Assembly: GCA_038146785.1 (NCBI GenBank)
Contig: JAYQSI010000001.1
Location: 1 to 64,000 of the forward strand
Source: VMDJ01 sp038146785
GTDB taxonomy: Bacteria > Pseudomonadota > Gammaproteobacteria > Chromatiales > Chromatiaceae
Reading direction: 5' to 3'
DNA length: 64,000 bases
Positions 7,320 to 15,811 of this stretch are shown piece after piece; within the stretch, counting starts at the first letter, position 1, and each line of letters starts with the position of its first letter. The notes below the pieces were generated by a model that ran no database searches, was not told the DNA's origin, and saw only the letters and a list, made by a program, of their open reading frames with translations. Made by a program: the position numbers and the translations under genes.

Positions 7320-8623
7320 ATTTAGTTGACCGAGATCGACAGCATATTTGGCACCCGTATAGCGCGGTGGGCTCGCCGTCGCCGATTTACCCTGTGGTGG
7401 CTGCCGAAGGTGTGCGCTTAAAGCTTGAGGACGGGCGTGAGCTGATTGATGGCATGTCGTCTTGGTGGTGTGCGGTACATGGTTATAACCATCCGGTACT
7501 CAACGAAGCGGCGATGCAGCAGCTGGATAAGATGTCGCATGTGATGTTCGGTGGCTTAACCCATCCGGCAGCGGTCGAGTTAGCTGAAACTTTGGTCGAG
7601 TTAAGCCCTTGGGATTTGCAAAAGGTGTTCTTTGTCGATTCGGGTTCGGTGGCGATTGAGGCGGCGATGAAGATGGCACTGCAAACGCAGATTGCTCGAG
7701 GTCAGTCGCAACGACATCTGTTTTTAAGTCCGCGTGGTGGGTATCACGGTGACACACTTGATGCGATGTCGGTGTGCGATCCGATCACTGGTATGCATAC
7801 CTTGTTTGAGGGTGTGTTACCCAAGCAGGTGTTTATCGAGCGACCTGAGCCTGCGTTTGGCGAGCATTGCACCGAGCAACATCTGGCGCAGTTAGAGCAG
7901 GTGTTTGCCGAGCAGGGTGATCAACTGGCGGCGATGATTCTCGAACCGATTGTGCAAGGTGCCGGTGGCATGCGTTTTTATGCGCCAGAGTATTTGCAAG
8001 CAGCCCGTCGTTTATGTGATGAGCATGGCGTGTTGCTGATTGCCGATGAGATCGCTACCGGTTTTGGCCGCAGTGGTAAATTATTTGCGGTTGAGCATGC
8101 GGATATCACCCCCGATATTTTATGTGTGGGTAAAGCGTTGACCGGTGGCTACTTAAGCTTGGCAGCGGTACTCACGACGGATGCGATTGCCAATGACATT
8201 GCGAGCGGTGAGCCCGGTGTGTTTATGCATGGCCCGACGTTTATGGGTAATCCGTTGGCATGTGCGATTGCAAAAGCGAGCATTGATTTATTGTGCGCAA
8301 ATGATTGGCAGCAGCAAGTGCTGCAGATCGAGCAGGGCTTGCATCAGGGATTAGCGCCGGCAAAGAGATTTACACATGTCGCTGAGGTGCGTGTGCTCGG
8401 TGCGATCGGTGTGGTTGAGCTAACCCATCCGGTGGATATGCCATCGGTGCAACCGATGTTTGTTGAGCGCGGGGTATGGGTGCGACCTTTCGGTAAGTTG
8501 GTTTATCTGATGCCGCCGTTTGTGATGTCAGCCGGTGATTTGGCGCAGCTGACCGATGCGCTTGTCGATGTGGTGGCGAATTTGCAGATTAAGGACGGTG
8601 TGGCGGTTCCGCTGTCGGCGTAG
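7316..8623 (+). CDS. bioA: Adenosylmethionine-8-amino-7-oxononanoate aminotransferase
   Basis: PLP-dependent class III aminotransferase of biotin synthesis (KAPA to DAPA with SAM as amino donor). At 435 residues it matches the E. coli family member nearly end to end: RQHIWHPYS at the N-terminus, DGMSSWWCAVHGYNHP, SHVMFGGLTH, YHGDTLDAMSVCDP, IVQGAGGMRFY, LIADEIATGFGRSGK, and the PLP-lysine segment CVGKALTGGYLSL, then HGPTFMGNPLACA and VWVRPFGKLVYLMPP. The start is taken as TTG at 7316 because the family motif begins 10 codons later and no ATG lies between. No other bio genes are nearby. Confidence 0.95.
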   Translation: MNLVDRDRQHIWHPYSAVGSPSPIYPVVAAEGVRLKLEDGRELIDGMSSWWCAVHGYNHPVLNEAAMQQLDKMSHVMFGGLTHPAAVELAETLVELSPWDLQKVFFVDSGSVAIEAAMKMALQTQIARGQSQRHLFLSPRGGYHGDTLDAMSVCDPITGMHTLFEGVLPKQVFIERPEPAFGEHCTEQHLAQLEQVFAEQGDQLAAMILEPIVQGAGGMRFYAPEYLQAARRLCDEHGVLLIADEIATGFGRSGKLFAVEHADITPDILCVGKALTGGYLSLAAVLTTDAIANDIASGEPGVFMHGPTFMGNPLACAIAKASIDLLCANDWQQQVLQIEQGLHQGLAPAKRFTHVAEVRVLGAIGVVELTHPVDMPSVQPMFVERGVWVRPFGKLVYLMPPFVMSAGDLAQLTDALVDVVANLQIKDGVAVPLSA

Positions 8624-8681
8624 CTCCTTTATAATATTGGCCTTTCATTGACGTCGATCTGTTCGATGTTTTGCGTTTCAC

Positions 8682-8702
8682 GTGACCTTTGGTAGGGGTC
8701 AC
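8682..8702 (+). promoter_or_regulatory. thrS translational operator hairpin mimicking a tRNA-Thr(GGU) anticodon arm
   Basis: GTGACCT (8682-8688) pairs with GGGTCAC (8696-8702), the last pair being U-G, leaving a 7-nt loop TTGGTAG (8689-8695). Read as an anticodon loop this gives U33, anticodon GGU (8691-8693, threonine) and A37. It ends 4 nt before the GAGGAG ribosome site of thrS (8707-8712). In E. coli, ThrRS represses its own mRNA by binding an anticodon-like hairpin just upstream of the ribosome site; the same role is inferred here. Confidence 0.7.
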
Positions 8703-8722
8703 CACTGAGGAGACACACGCAG

Positions 8723-10633
8723 ATGCCTGTTATTACCCTCCCTGATGGATCTCAACGTTCTTTTGACCACGCGGTAACGATCGCGGATGTGGCGATGGAT
8801 ATCGGCCCTGGTTTAGCCAAAGCAGCGTTAGCTGGCAAGATTGATGGCAAGGTTGTTGATCTCAGCACCACGCTCGATAGCGATGTGAATTTAGCTATTG
8901 TGACCGGCAAGGATGACGATGCGCTGGAGCTCATTCGTCACGATGCGGCGCACGTGATGGCGCAAGCGGTACAAGAGTTATACCCCGGCACGCAGGTGAC
9001 CATTGGTCCTGCGATTGAAAACGGTTTTTATTATGACTTTGCACGTGATGAGCCTTTCACCCCTGATGATTTAGGCAAGATCGAAGATCGCATGCGCGAG
9101 ATTGTCGGTCGTGACTTGCCGATTGAGCGCGAAGTGCTTTCGCGTGATGAAGCTAAGAAGGTGTTTGCGGATTTGGGTGAGCACTACAAGGTTGAGATCA
9201 TTGATGCGATTCCTGAAGGCGAGGAGATTTCAATCTACCGCCAAGGCGATTGGTTTGATGTGTGTCGTGGTCCGCATTTGCCATCAACCGGTAAATTACC
9301 GAAAGGCTTTAAGTTGATGAAGCTGGCCGGTGCTTACTGGCGCGGTGATGCAAATAATCAAATGCTGCAACGTGTGTACGGTACCGCATGGCGCGATAAG
9401 AAAGAGTTAAAAGATTACCTGCACAACTTGGAAGAAGCCGAGAAGCGTGATCACCGTAAGATCGGTAAAGCGTTGGATCTGTTCCATGCGCAAGACGAAG
9501 CACCGGGTATGGTGTTTTGGCATGACAAGGGTTGGAGCATTTATCTGACCGTGCAGAACTATATTCGTGAGAAGTTGCGTCATCACGGTTACCAAGAGGT
9601 GCATACTCCGCAGGTCATCGATCGTAGTTTGTGGGAGAAGTCAGGTCACTGGGATAAGTTTGGTGACATGATCTTTACGACGCACTCGGAAAGTCGTGAC
9701 TATGCGATCAAGCCGATGAATTGCCCAGCGCATATTCAGATTTACAACCATGGCTTGAAGAGTTACCGCGACCTGCCTTTGCGTTTGGCGGAGTTTGGTT
9801 CGTGTCACCGTAATGAGCCATCGGGCACGCTGCACGGTTTGATGCGTGTGCGTAACTTTGTGCAAGATGATGCGCATATCTTCTGTACTGAAGAGCAGAT
9901 CTTGTCTGAGGTATTGGCGTTCACCGATTTGTTGTTCGAGGTTTACAAAGACTTTGGCTTTGAGCAGGTCGAGGTGAAGCTATCGACGCGCCCTGAGCAG
10001 CGCGTGGGTGATGATGCCTTGTGGGATAAAGCAGAGAAGTCGCTTGAGGATGCGTTGAATGAGCGTGGTTTGGATTGGGAGCTGCAGCCGGGCGAGGGTG
10101 CGTTTTACGGTCCGAAGATCGAGTTCTCGCTGCGCGATTGTCTGAACCGTGTATGGCAGTGCGGCACGATTCAGCTGGATTTCTCGATGCCTGAGCGTCT
10201 TGGCGCTAACTACATCGCAGAAGATAACAGCAAGAAAACGCCGGTCATGTTGCACCGTGCGATTTTGGGCTCCTTGGAGCGTTTTATCGGTATTTTGATC
10301 GAGCAGCACGCCGGTGCGATGCCGCTGTGGTTGAACCCAACGCAGGCGGTGATTATGAACATCACCGACAAGCACGCGCCGTTTGCGCAGGAAGCTGCAA
10401 AAATCCTGCAAGATAAAGGCTTTAGAGTCGATTTGGACTTGAGAAATGAGAAGATCGGCTTTAAAATCCGCGAGCACACGCTGCAGAAGGTCCCTTACTT
10501 ATTAGTAGTCGGTGACCGCGAAGTCGAAGATCGAGCTCTCGCAGTTCGTACCCGAGACGGCAAGGATCTAGGCACTTTGTCTCTAGATGCCCTTGTAGAG
10601 CACCTTCAGGAGAAGGTTGACTCTCGCAGCTAA
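8723..10633 (+). CDS. thrS: Threonyl-tRNA synthetase
   Basis: Class II synthetase charging tRNA-Thr, 636 residues. Order: TGS domain (1-60), editing domain with H73xxxH77 and C181RGPH185, catalytic core with MNCPAH (C334), QDDAHIF (H385) and VMLHRAILGS (H511) supplying the three zinc ligands at the same numbers as in E. coli, then the anticodon-binding domain (NITDKHAPFA to the end). GAGGAG precedes the ATG by 10 nt. A TATAAT at 8630-8635 may be the -10 element, though no good -35 is seen. Heads the thrS-infC-rpmI-rplT block; translation is probably autoregulated through the leader hairpin at 8682-8702. Confidence 0.98.
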   Translation: MPVITLPDGSQRSFDHAVTIADVAMDIGPGLAKAALAGKIDGKVVDLSTTLDSDVNLAIVTGKDDDALELIRHDAAHVMAQAVQELYPGTQVTIGPAIENGFYYDFARDEPFTPDDLGKIEDRMREIVGRDLPIEREVLSRDEAKKVFADLGEHYKVEIIDAIPEGEEISIYRQGDWFDVCRGPHLPSTGKLPKGFKLMKLAGAYWRGDANNQMLQRVYGTAWRDKKELKDYLHNLEEAEKRDHRKIGKALDLFHAQDEAPGMVFWHDKGWSIYLTVQNYIREKLRHHGYQEVHTPQVIDRSLWEKSGHWDKFGDMIFTTHSESRDYAIKPMNCPAHIQIYNHGLKSYRDLPLRLAEFGSCHRNEPSGTLHGLMRVRNFVQDDAHIFCTEEQILSEVLAFTDLLFEVYKDFGFEQVEVKLSTRPEQRVGDDALWDKAEKSLEDALNERGLDWELQPGEGAFYGPKIEFSLRDCLNRVWQCGTIQLDFSMPERLGANYIAEDNSKKTPVMLHRAILGSLERFIGILIEQHAGAMPLWLNPTQAVIMNITDKHAPFAQEAAKILQDKGFRVDLDLRNEKIGFKIREHTLQKVPYLLVVGDREVEDRALAVRTRDGKDLGTLSLDALVEHLQEKVDSRS

Positions 10634-10651
10634 GTAGCTGATTTTACAGTG

Positions 10652-10680
10652 AAAGCACTGGCTTTTTAGCCGGTGCTTTT
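10652..10680 (+). terminator. Hairpin between thrS and infC, terminator-like with a short T tract
   Basis: AAAGCACTGGCT (10652-10663), TTTT loop, AGCCGGTGCTTT (10668-10679): a 12-bp stem with one G-U pair, followed by only T and then ACG. The weak T tract suggests partial termination or an mRNA stability/processing element. Confidence 0.55.
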
Positions 10681-10722
10681 ACGTTGTCAGTTTGTTTTTT
10701 GATTTATGCGGAGGACTTGGCT

Positions 10723-11247
10723 ATCGCCAAAGCAGATAAGCGCAATCGTCTGAATGACGCCATTACCGCAGTCGAGGTTCGACTGATTGGCAAAGACGGT
10801 GAGCAAGTAGGAATTGTTTCAATCGAAGAGGCACAAGCCGCGGCAAATGACGCGAAAATGGATCTGGTAGAGATCGTGCCAAACGCTGAACCTCCTGTAT
10901 GTCGAGTAATGGATTACGGCAAGTTTGTTTTTGAAGCCAAGAAACAAAAGCAAGAAGCCCGCAAAAAGCAAAAAACTGTCCAGATTAAGGAAATTAAATT
11001 CCGTCCGGGCACTGACATTGGTGACTACAACATCAAGTTGAAAAGCTTGCGCAAGTTCCTCGAAGAGGGCAACAAGGCAAAAGTGACCATGCGTTTCCGT
11101 GGTCGTGAGCATGCTCACCGTGACTTAGGCTTGGACCTGTTGGAACGTGTGGAAAATGACTTGGCTGATGTTGGTCAAGTTGAACAGCGTCCGATGATGG
11201 AAGGACGCCAAATGGTGATGGTTTTAGGACCAGGCCGTAAAAAGTAA
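10723..11247 (+). CDS. infC: Translation initiation factor IF-3, predicted ATC start
   Basis: IF-3 binds the 30S subunit and discriminates against non-standard start codons. The 174-residue reading contains the N-domain (VEVRLIGKDGEQVGIVS), NAEPPVCRVMDYGKF, a basic linker (KKQKQEARKKQKTVQIKEIKFRPGTD) and the C-domain (KVTMRFRGREHAH ... EGRQMVMVLGPGRKK). No ATG is usable: the frame offers TTG at 10684, TTG at 10717 and ATC at 10723. The GGAG/GAGG site (10710-10714) lies only 2 nt from TTG 10717 but 8 nt from ATC 10723. IF-3 genes are known for AUU/AUC/AUA starts that allow self-repression, so ATC is chosen. Confidence 0.93.
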   Translation: MAKADKRNRLNDAITAVEVRLIGKDGEQVGIVSIEEAQAAANDAKMDLVEIVPNAEPPVCRVMDYGKFVFEAKKQKQEARKKQKTVQIKEIKFRPGTDIGDYNIKLKSLRKFLEEGNKAKVTMRFRGREHAHRDLGLDLLERVENDLADVGQVEQRPMMEGRQMVMVLGPGRKK

Positions 11248-11346
11248 TTTGGTGACATTGTCACCAACGAGTGGTCGGGCGTCGGCATTGCCTTGGTCAC
11301 TCTGAAGCAACCTAGAGCGTGAGCTCTAATTAACAGGAGAAGCAAA

Positions 11347-11541
11347 ATGCCTAAGATTCGTTCTAATAGCAGTGCGAAGAAACGTTTCCGCATTACCGCG
11401 GGCGGCGTTAAGCGCAATCAATCACACCGTCGTCACATCTTGACCAAGAAGTCGACTAAACGTAAGCGCCACTTACGTGCACCTTCAATGTTGCATAAAG
11501 CAGACGTAGCAGCAGCTCGTCGCATGATGCCTTACGCTTAA
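11347..11541 (+). CDS. rpmI: 50S ribosomal protein L35
   Basis: 64 residues, the normal length. It has the typical basic sequence MPKIRSNSSAKKRFRITAGG, then a KRNQSHRRHILTKKSTKRKRHLR core. CAGGAGAAGCAAA gives a strong ribosome site. The 99-nt spacer after infC (11248-11346) is where gammaproteobacteria place the L20-binding operator controlling rpmI-rplT; I cannot resolve the pseudoknot by eye. Neighbours infC and rplT confirm the identity. Confidence 0.97.
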   Translation: MPKIRSNSSAKKRFRITAGGVKRNQSHRRHILTKKSTKRKRHLRAPSMLHKADVAAARRMMPYA

Positions 11542-11557
11542 TCAGGAGACTTAAGAA

Positions 11558-11917
11558 ATGTCTAGAGTAAAACGTGGTGTACAAGCGAACCGTCGTCATA
11601 AGAAGGTTTTAAAAGCTGCAAAAGGTTATTACGGCGCACGTAGTAAAGTTTTCCGTGTTGCTAAGCAAGCGGTTATCAAAGCAGGTCAATACGCATACCG
11701 TGACCGTCGCGTTAAGAAGCGTCAGTTCCGTGCGTTGTGGATCCAGCGTATCAATGCTGCTGCACGTATGAACGGTTTGTCATACAGCCGCATGATTAAC
11801 GGCTTGAACAAAGCTGGTGTGGCGATCGACCGTAAGATGTTGGCTGACATTGCTGTGCACGATTTGCCAGCATTTGGCCAGCTCGCAGAGAAAGCTAAGG
11901 CTGCCCTCGCGAGCTGA
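11558..11917 (+). CDS. rplT: 50S ribosomal protein L20
   Basis: 119 residues, usual length. Begins MSRVKRGVQANRRHKKVLKAA, followed by KGYYGARSKVFRVAKQAVIKAGQYAYRDRR and the globular C-domain (WIQRINAAARMNGLSYSRMINGLNKAGV). Needed for early 50S assembly; in E. coli it represses its own operon. Ribosome site CAGGAG sits ahead of the ATG, 16 bp after rpmI. Confidence 0.98.
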   Translation: MSRVKRGVQANRRHKKVLKAAKGYYGARSKVFRVAKQAVIKAGQYAYRDRRVKKRQFRALWIQRINAAARMNGLSYSRMINGLNKAGVAIDRKMLADIAVHDLPAFGQLAEKAKAALAS

Positions 11918-11959
11918 TAGCACGCGCGGTTTTTACCGTCGCTATCAACGCTAAAAGTA

Positions 11960-11992
11960 GAGGGAAAGTCTGTATGGGCTTTCCCTCTTTTT
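11960..11992 (+). terminator. Terminator/attenuator in the pheS leader
   Basis: GAGGGAAAG (11960-11968) pairs with CTTTCCCTC (11979-11987), 9 perfect pairs, followed by five T. It ends only about 21 bp before the pheS start, leaving no space for a promoter after it. It must be read through, or regulated, for pheST expression. No phenylalanine-rich leader peptide was found. Confidence 0.8.
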
Positions 11993-12013
11993 ATTTAACG
12001 GCTGAGAACTTTT

Positions 12014-13036
12014 ATGAGTACCGAGCTGGAAACCTTAATCAAAAAAGCTGAGACCGCGGTTAACCAAGCAGCCGATTTGCGCGCTTTGGATGAGATCCGT
12101 GTTGAGTATCTCGGTAAGACCGGTGTGATCACCGATCAACTCAAACAATTGGGCAAGCTGCCTGCGGAAGAGCGCAAGACAGCGGGCGCAGAAATTAATA
12201 AAGCTAAGCAGATGCTGCAGGCGGCGATTGAAGGTCGTAAGACGGCGCTTGAAACAGCAGCATTAGCTGAGCGTTTGGCGGCTGAAAAGATTGATGTCAG
12301 TTTGCCAGGTCGTGGTGAAGCGAACGGTGGTTTACACCCAGTGACGCGCACCATGCAGCGTATTCAACAGATCTTTGGGGGCGCAGGTTTTGAAGTTGCG
12401 ACAGGTCCTGAGATCGAAGACGACTTCCATAACTTTGAAGCGTTAAACATTCCTTCGCATCACCCAGCACGTGCGATGCACGATACCTTTTATTTTGAAG
12501 AAGGTACTTTGTTGCGTACGCACACCTCACCGGTACAGATCCGTGTGATGAAAGATGCTGAGCCACCGGTCAAGGTGATTGCGCCGGGTCGTGTGTATCG
12601 TTGTGACTCTGACTTAACCCATACGCCAATGTTCCATCAGGTCGAAGGCTTTATGGTGGATGAGCATGTCACCTTTGCGGATCTGAAAGGTATTTTGAAT
12701 GCCTTCTTGCACACCTTCTTTGAGCGTGATGATTTGGATGTGCGTTTCCGTCCGTCTTACTTCCCATTCACTGAGCCATCAGCAGAGGTGGATATCCAAT
12801 GTGTGATGTGTGGTGGTGATGGTTGTCGTGTGTGTTCGCACACCGGTTGGCTTGAGGTGCTTGGCTGCGGAATGATTCACCCAGAGGTGATGAAGCACGT
12901 AGGTATCGACAGCGAAAAATACAGTGGCTATGCATTCGGCATGGGTGTCGAGCGTTTAGCGATGTTGCGCTATGGCGTAAATGATTTGCGCTTGTTCTTT
13001 GAGAACGATCTGCGCTTCTTAAAACAGTTTGCTTAA
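12014..13036 (+). CDS. pheS: Phenylalanyl-tRNA synthetase alpha subunit
   Basis: Catalytic subunit of the alpha2-beta2 enzyme, 340 residues. N-terminal coiled-coil arm (1-90), then RIQQIFGGAGFEVATGPEIEDD, motif 2 region (TSPVQIRVM, GRVYRCDSDLTHTPMFHQVEGFMV) and motif 3 (YAFGMGVERLAMLRYGVNDLR). An insert with C-V-M-C and C-R-V-C pairs (CVMCGGDGCRVCSHTGWLEVLGCGM) makes it a little longer than E. coli PheS (327) and looks like a small metal-binding loop found in some lineages. pheT follows after 43 bp. Confidence 0.97.
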   Translation: MSTELETLIKKAETAVNQAADLRALDEIRVEYLGKTGVITDQLKQLGKLPAEERKTAGAEINKAKQMLQAAIEGRKTALETAALAERLAAEKIDVSLPGRGEANGGLHPVTRTMQRIQQIFGGAGFEVATGPEIEDDFHNFEALNIPSHHPARAMHDTFYFEEGTLLRTHTSPVQIRVMKDAEPPVKVIAPGRVYRCDSDLTHTPMFHQVEGFMVDEHVTFADLKGILNAFLHTFFERDDLDVRFRPSYFPFTEPSAEVDIQCVMCGGDGCRVCSHTGWLEVLGCGMIHPEVMKHVGIDSEKYSGYAFGMGVERLAMLRYGVNDLRLFFENDLRFLKQFA

Positions 13037-13079
13037 TCACTGATCGTAAGATCAGTTACCAAAGACAAAGGATTACACG

Positions 13080-15457
13080 ATGCGATTCAGCGAAGCCTGG
13101 TTGCGTGAATGGGTTAACCCATCAATTGATACACAAACCTTAGCTGACCAGCTGTCGATGGCAGGTCTTGAGGTCGATGCGGTTGAGCCTGCGGCACAAG
13201 AATTTAACGGCGTTGTTGTTGGCGAAGTATTAAGCCGCGAGCAACATCCGGATGCGGATAAGTTGAGCGTTTGTTCAGTGAATATCGGTGCCGATGAGCC
13301 ATCACAAATTGTCTGTGGTGCGAAGAACGTGGCTGCCGGTATGAAGGTGCCAGTCGCGACGTTGAATGCACGTTTGTCACCTGAGTTTAAGATTAAGAAA
13401 ACCAAACTGCGTGGCGTTGAGTCACTCGGCATGATTTGTTCTGCCTCTGAGTTAGGTTTGGCTGAAAGCAGTGATGGTATTTTGCCGCTACCGGCAGATG
13501 CGCCGATCGGTATGGATATTCGTGAGTACATGGATCTGAATGATCAATGTATCGAAGTAGATCTGACGCCTGATCGTGGCGACTGTTTAAGTGTGGCGGG
13601 TATTGCGCGTGAAGTAGGTGTCATTAATCGCTCGCCATTAACCTTGCCTGAGATTCCTGCCGTTGAAGCATCGATTGATGATGTACGCGACGCGAAAGTG
13701 ATGGCGAGCAATGCCTGTCCTCGTTATTTAAGTCGTGTGATTCGCGGCATTAATAAAGGTGCAACTACACCGGACTGGATGGTTGAGCGTTTACGTCGTA
13801 GTGATGTACGAGCCATTTCCCCGATGGTCGATATCACTAACTATGTGTTGCTTAGAGCTTGGCCAACCAATGCATGCCTTTGATGCGGCGAAGGTGAGTG
13901 GTGCAATTCAAGTGCGCATGGCGAACAACGGTGAAAAGCTAACATTACTCGATGGTGCAGAAGCGACCTTGCGTGATGACACCTTGGTTATCGCGGATGA
14001 TAACGGTCCGCTGGCAATGGCTGGTGTGATGGGTGGCGAGCCTTCATCGGTTACTGATAGCACTGACGATATTATTTTTTGAATCGGCCTTCTTTGCGCC
14101 ATTAGCGATTGCGGGTAAAGCGCGTAGCTATGGTTTGCATACCGATTCATCACATCGCTTTGAGCGTGGTGTGGATTGGCAGTTGCAACGTACCGCGATG
14201 GAACGTGCAACCGCATTGGCACTTGAGATTGTTGGTGGTGAAGCCGGTCCAATCAACGAAGTGGTTTCAGAAGCTGATTTACCAAAGCTCACGCCAATTG
14301 GTTTACGTCGTGAGCGTATTGGTCGCGTATTAGGTATCGAGATTGATGATGCAACTGTTGTCGATATTCTCGAGCGTTTAGGTATGCAACTGACCGCAAG
14401 CGATGACGGTTGGTCTGTGGTTGCACCCAGTGCACGCTTTGATATGTCGATTGAGGTTGATCTGATCGAAGAGATCGGTCGAATCTACGGTTACGCGAAT
14501 ATCCCGGCGAATTTAAGTGCGGCGCCAGTCAGTATTGTGCTGCAAGCTGAGAATGCCTTTGTGCTCGATAAAGCGAAGGCGACTTTGGTGTCACGTGATT
14601 ATCAAGAAGCGATCACTTACAGCTTTATTAGCCCAGAGATGGCTGAGCTGATTACGCCGGATGCAGAAAAGATTGAGTTAGCGAACCCGATCTCGGCAGA
14701 CATGTCGATCATGCGTGCGAGCTTGATCCCTGGTTTGTTGAATACGGTGAAGCACAATGTGGCACGTCAGCAAGAACGTGTACGCATCTTCGAAAGTGGT
14801 TTGAGCTTTGAGCGTATCGACGGTGAGTTAGTGCAGCGTCAACGTTTGGCGGGTGCGGTTTGTGGTCCTGCGGGTGTTGAGCAGTGGGCACAGCCACAGC
14901 GCAAAGTAGACTTTTATGACCTTAAGGGTGATCTCGAGGCCGTGCTTTCGCAGGTTGCTGATATCAATGAGTTCAGTTTTAACGCGGGTGAGTTCACTGC
15001 CTTACACCCAGGTCAGTGTGCACGTATCAGGCGTGGTGATCAGCACGTGGGTTGGATCGGTATGGTGCATCCACAGATCCAGCAAAAACTCGATTTGCCA
15101 GCGACCTTTGTTTTCGAGGTGGCCTTGGATGTGATCGAGCAGGGCGATGTGCCGGCATTCGAGCCTTTGTCCAAGTTCCCATCGATTCGCCGTGATTTCG
15201 CGGTGGTGGTTAATCGTGACGTGGCTGTAGGCGAGATCCTAGAGGCTGCTCGGAAAGCCGCTCCAGCCGTAGTCAAAGCTGTTCAATTATTCGACGTCTA
15301 TACCGGTGAGAATGTCGATGCAAGTTCAAAAAGTCTCGCTTTGAGCTTGATTTTACAAGAGTTTTCGCACACTCTTACCGACCCCGAAGTGGACGCCGCG
15401 AGCGCCAAGATACTGGCAGCTCTTGAAGAACAATTTGGCGCCAAACTTCGCGACTAA
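13080..15457 (+). CDS. pheT: Phenylalanyl-tRNA synthetase beta subunit, reading frame broken by two +1 insertions
   Basis: Removing two bases gives 791 residues, the normal length (E. coli 795). Order: N-terminal tRNA-binding OB fold (VVGEVLSREQHPDADKLSVC), B3/B4 editing domain, B5 domain, catalytic-like domain (RASLIPGLLNTVKHN) and C-terminal FDX-ACB domain (KFPSIRRDFAVVV to the end). The frame breaks at 13852-13853 (GTGTTGCTTAGAGCTT where CTAGAG is expected; the shifted frame reads LELGQPMHAFDAAK) and again near 14075-14080 (six T where five restore IIFESAFFAPLAIAGKARSYG). The enzyme is essential and has no second copy here, so both shifts are probably sequence errors. Confidence 0.95.
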
Positions 15458-15478
15458 TACGACTCAAGGATTTACGAC

Positions 15479-15805
15479 ATGGCTTTAACGAAAGCAGAAA
15501 TGGCTGAACAGCTCTTTGAAGAGCTCGGTTTGAATAAGCGCGAAGCAAAAGACATGGTGGAGATGTTCTTCGAAGAGATTCGTTCTTCTTTGGAAGGTGG
15601 TCGTCAGGTGAAATTGTCGGGTTTTGGCAATTTTGATCTGCGTGAGAAGAATCAGCGTCCTGGCCGTAATCCTAAGACCGGTGAAGAGATTCCTATCTCG
15701 GCTCGCCGCGTGGTGACTTTCCGTCCGGGTCAAAAATTGAAGGCTCGTGTCGAAGCCTATGGCGAACAACAAGAACAAGCAAAGCAAGCAGCAGCCGCAA
15801 ATTAA
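15479..15805 (+). CDS. ihfA: Integration host factor subunit alpha
   Basis: DNA-bending nucleoid protein, partner of IhfB. 108 residues: MALTKAEMAEQLFEELGLNKREAKDMVEMFFEEI, then VKLSGFGNFDLREKNQRPGRNPKTGEEIPISARRVVTFRPGQKLK, the HU/IHF beta-arm with the conserved Pro (RNPKTG). Position directly after pheT (21 bp) is the standard gammaproteobacterial arrangement. Confidence 0.97.
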   Translation: MALTKAEMAEQLFEELGLNKREAKDMVEMFFEEIRSSLEGGRQVKLSGFGNFDLREKNQRPGRNPKTGEEIPISARRVVTFRPGQKLKARVEAYGEQQEQAKQAAAAN

Positions 15806-15811
15806 TCTTAA

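Noticed and set aside
9980..10477. 165-codon open frame antisense to thrS
   Set aside because: Lies wholly inside the well-supported thrS coding region, has no ribosome site and encodes an Arg/Gln-rich sequence without family features.
10684..10722. TTG at 10684 as the infC start
   Set aside because: Adds residues (SVCFLIYAEDLA) not seen in IF-3 and has no ribosome site; the GAGG site lies downstream of it.
11918..12013. Phe-rich leader peptide for pheST attenuation
   Set aside because: Searched the gap in all three forward frames; no short frame with clustered Phe codons and a start codon was found.
13845..14085. Programmed ribosomal frameshifting in pheT
   Set aside because: No pheT is known to need it, no slippery heptamer plus pseudoknot is visible at the first site, and uvrB, the kinase and the GNAT gene show the same kind of indel.
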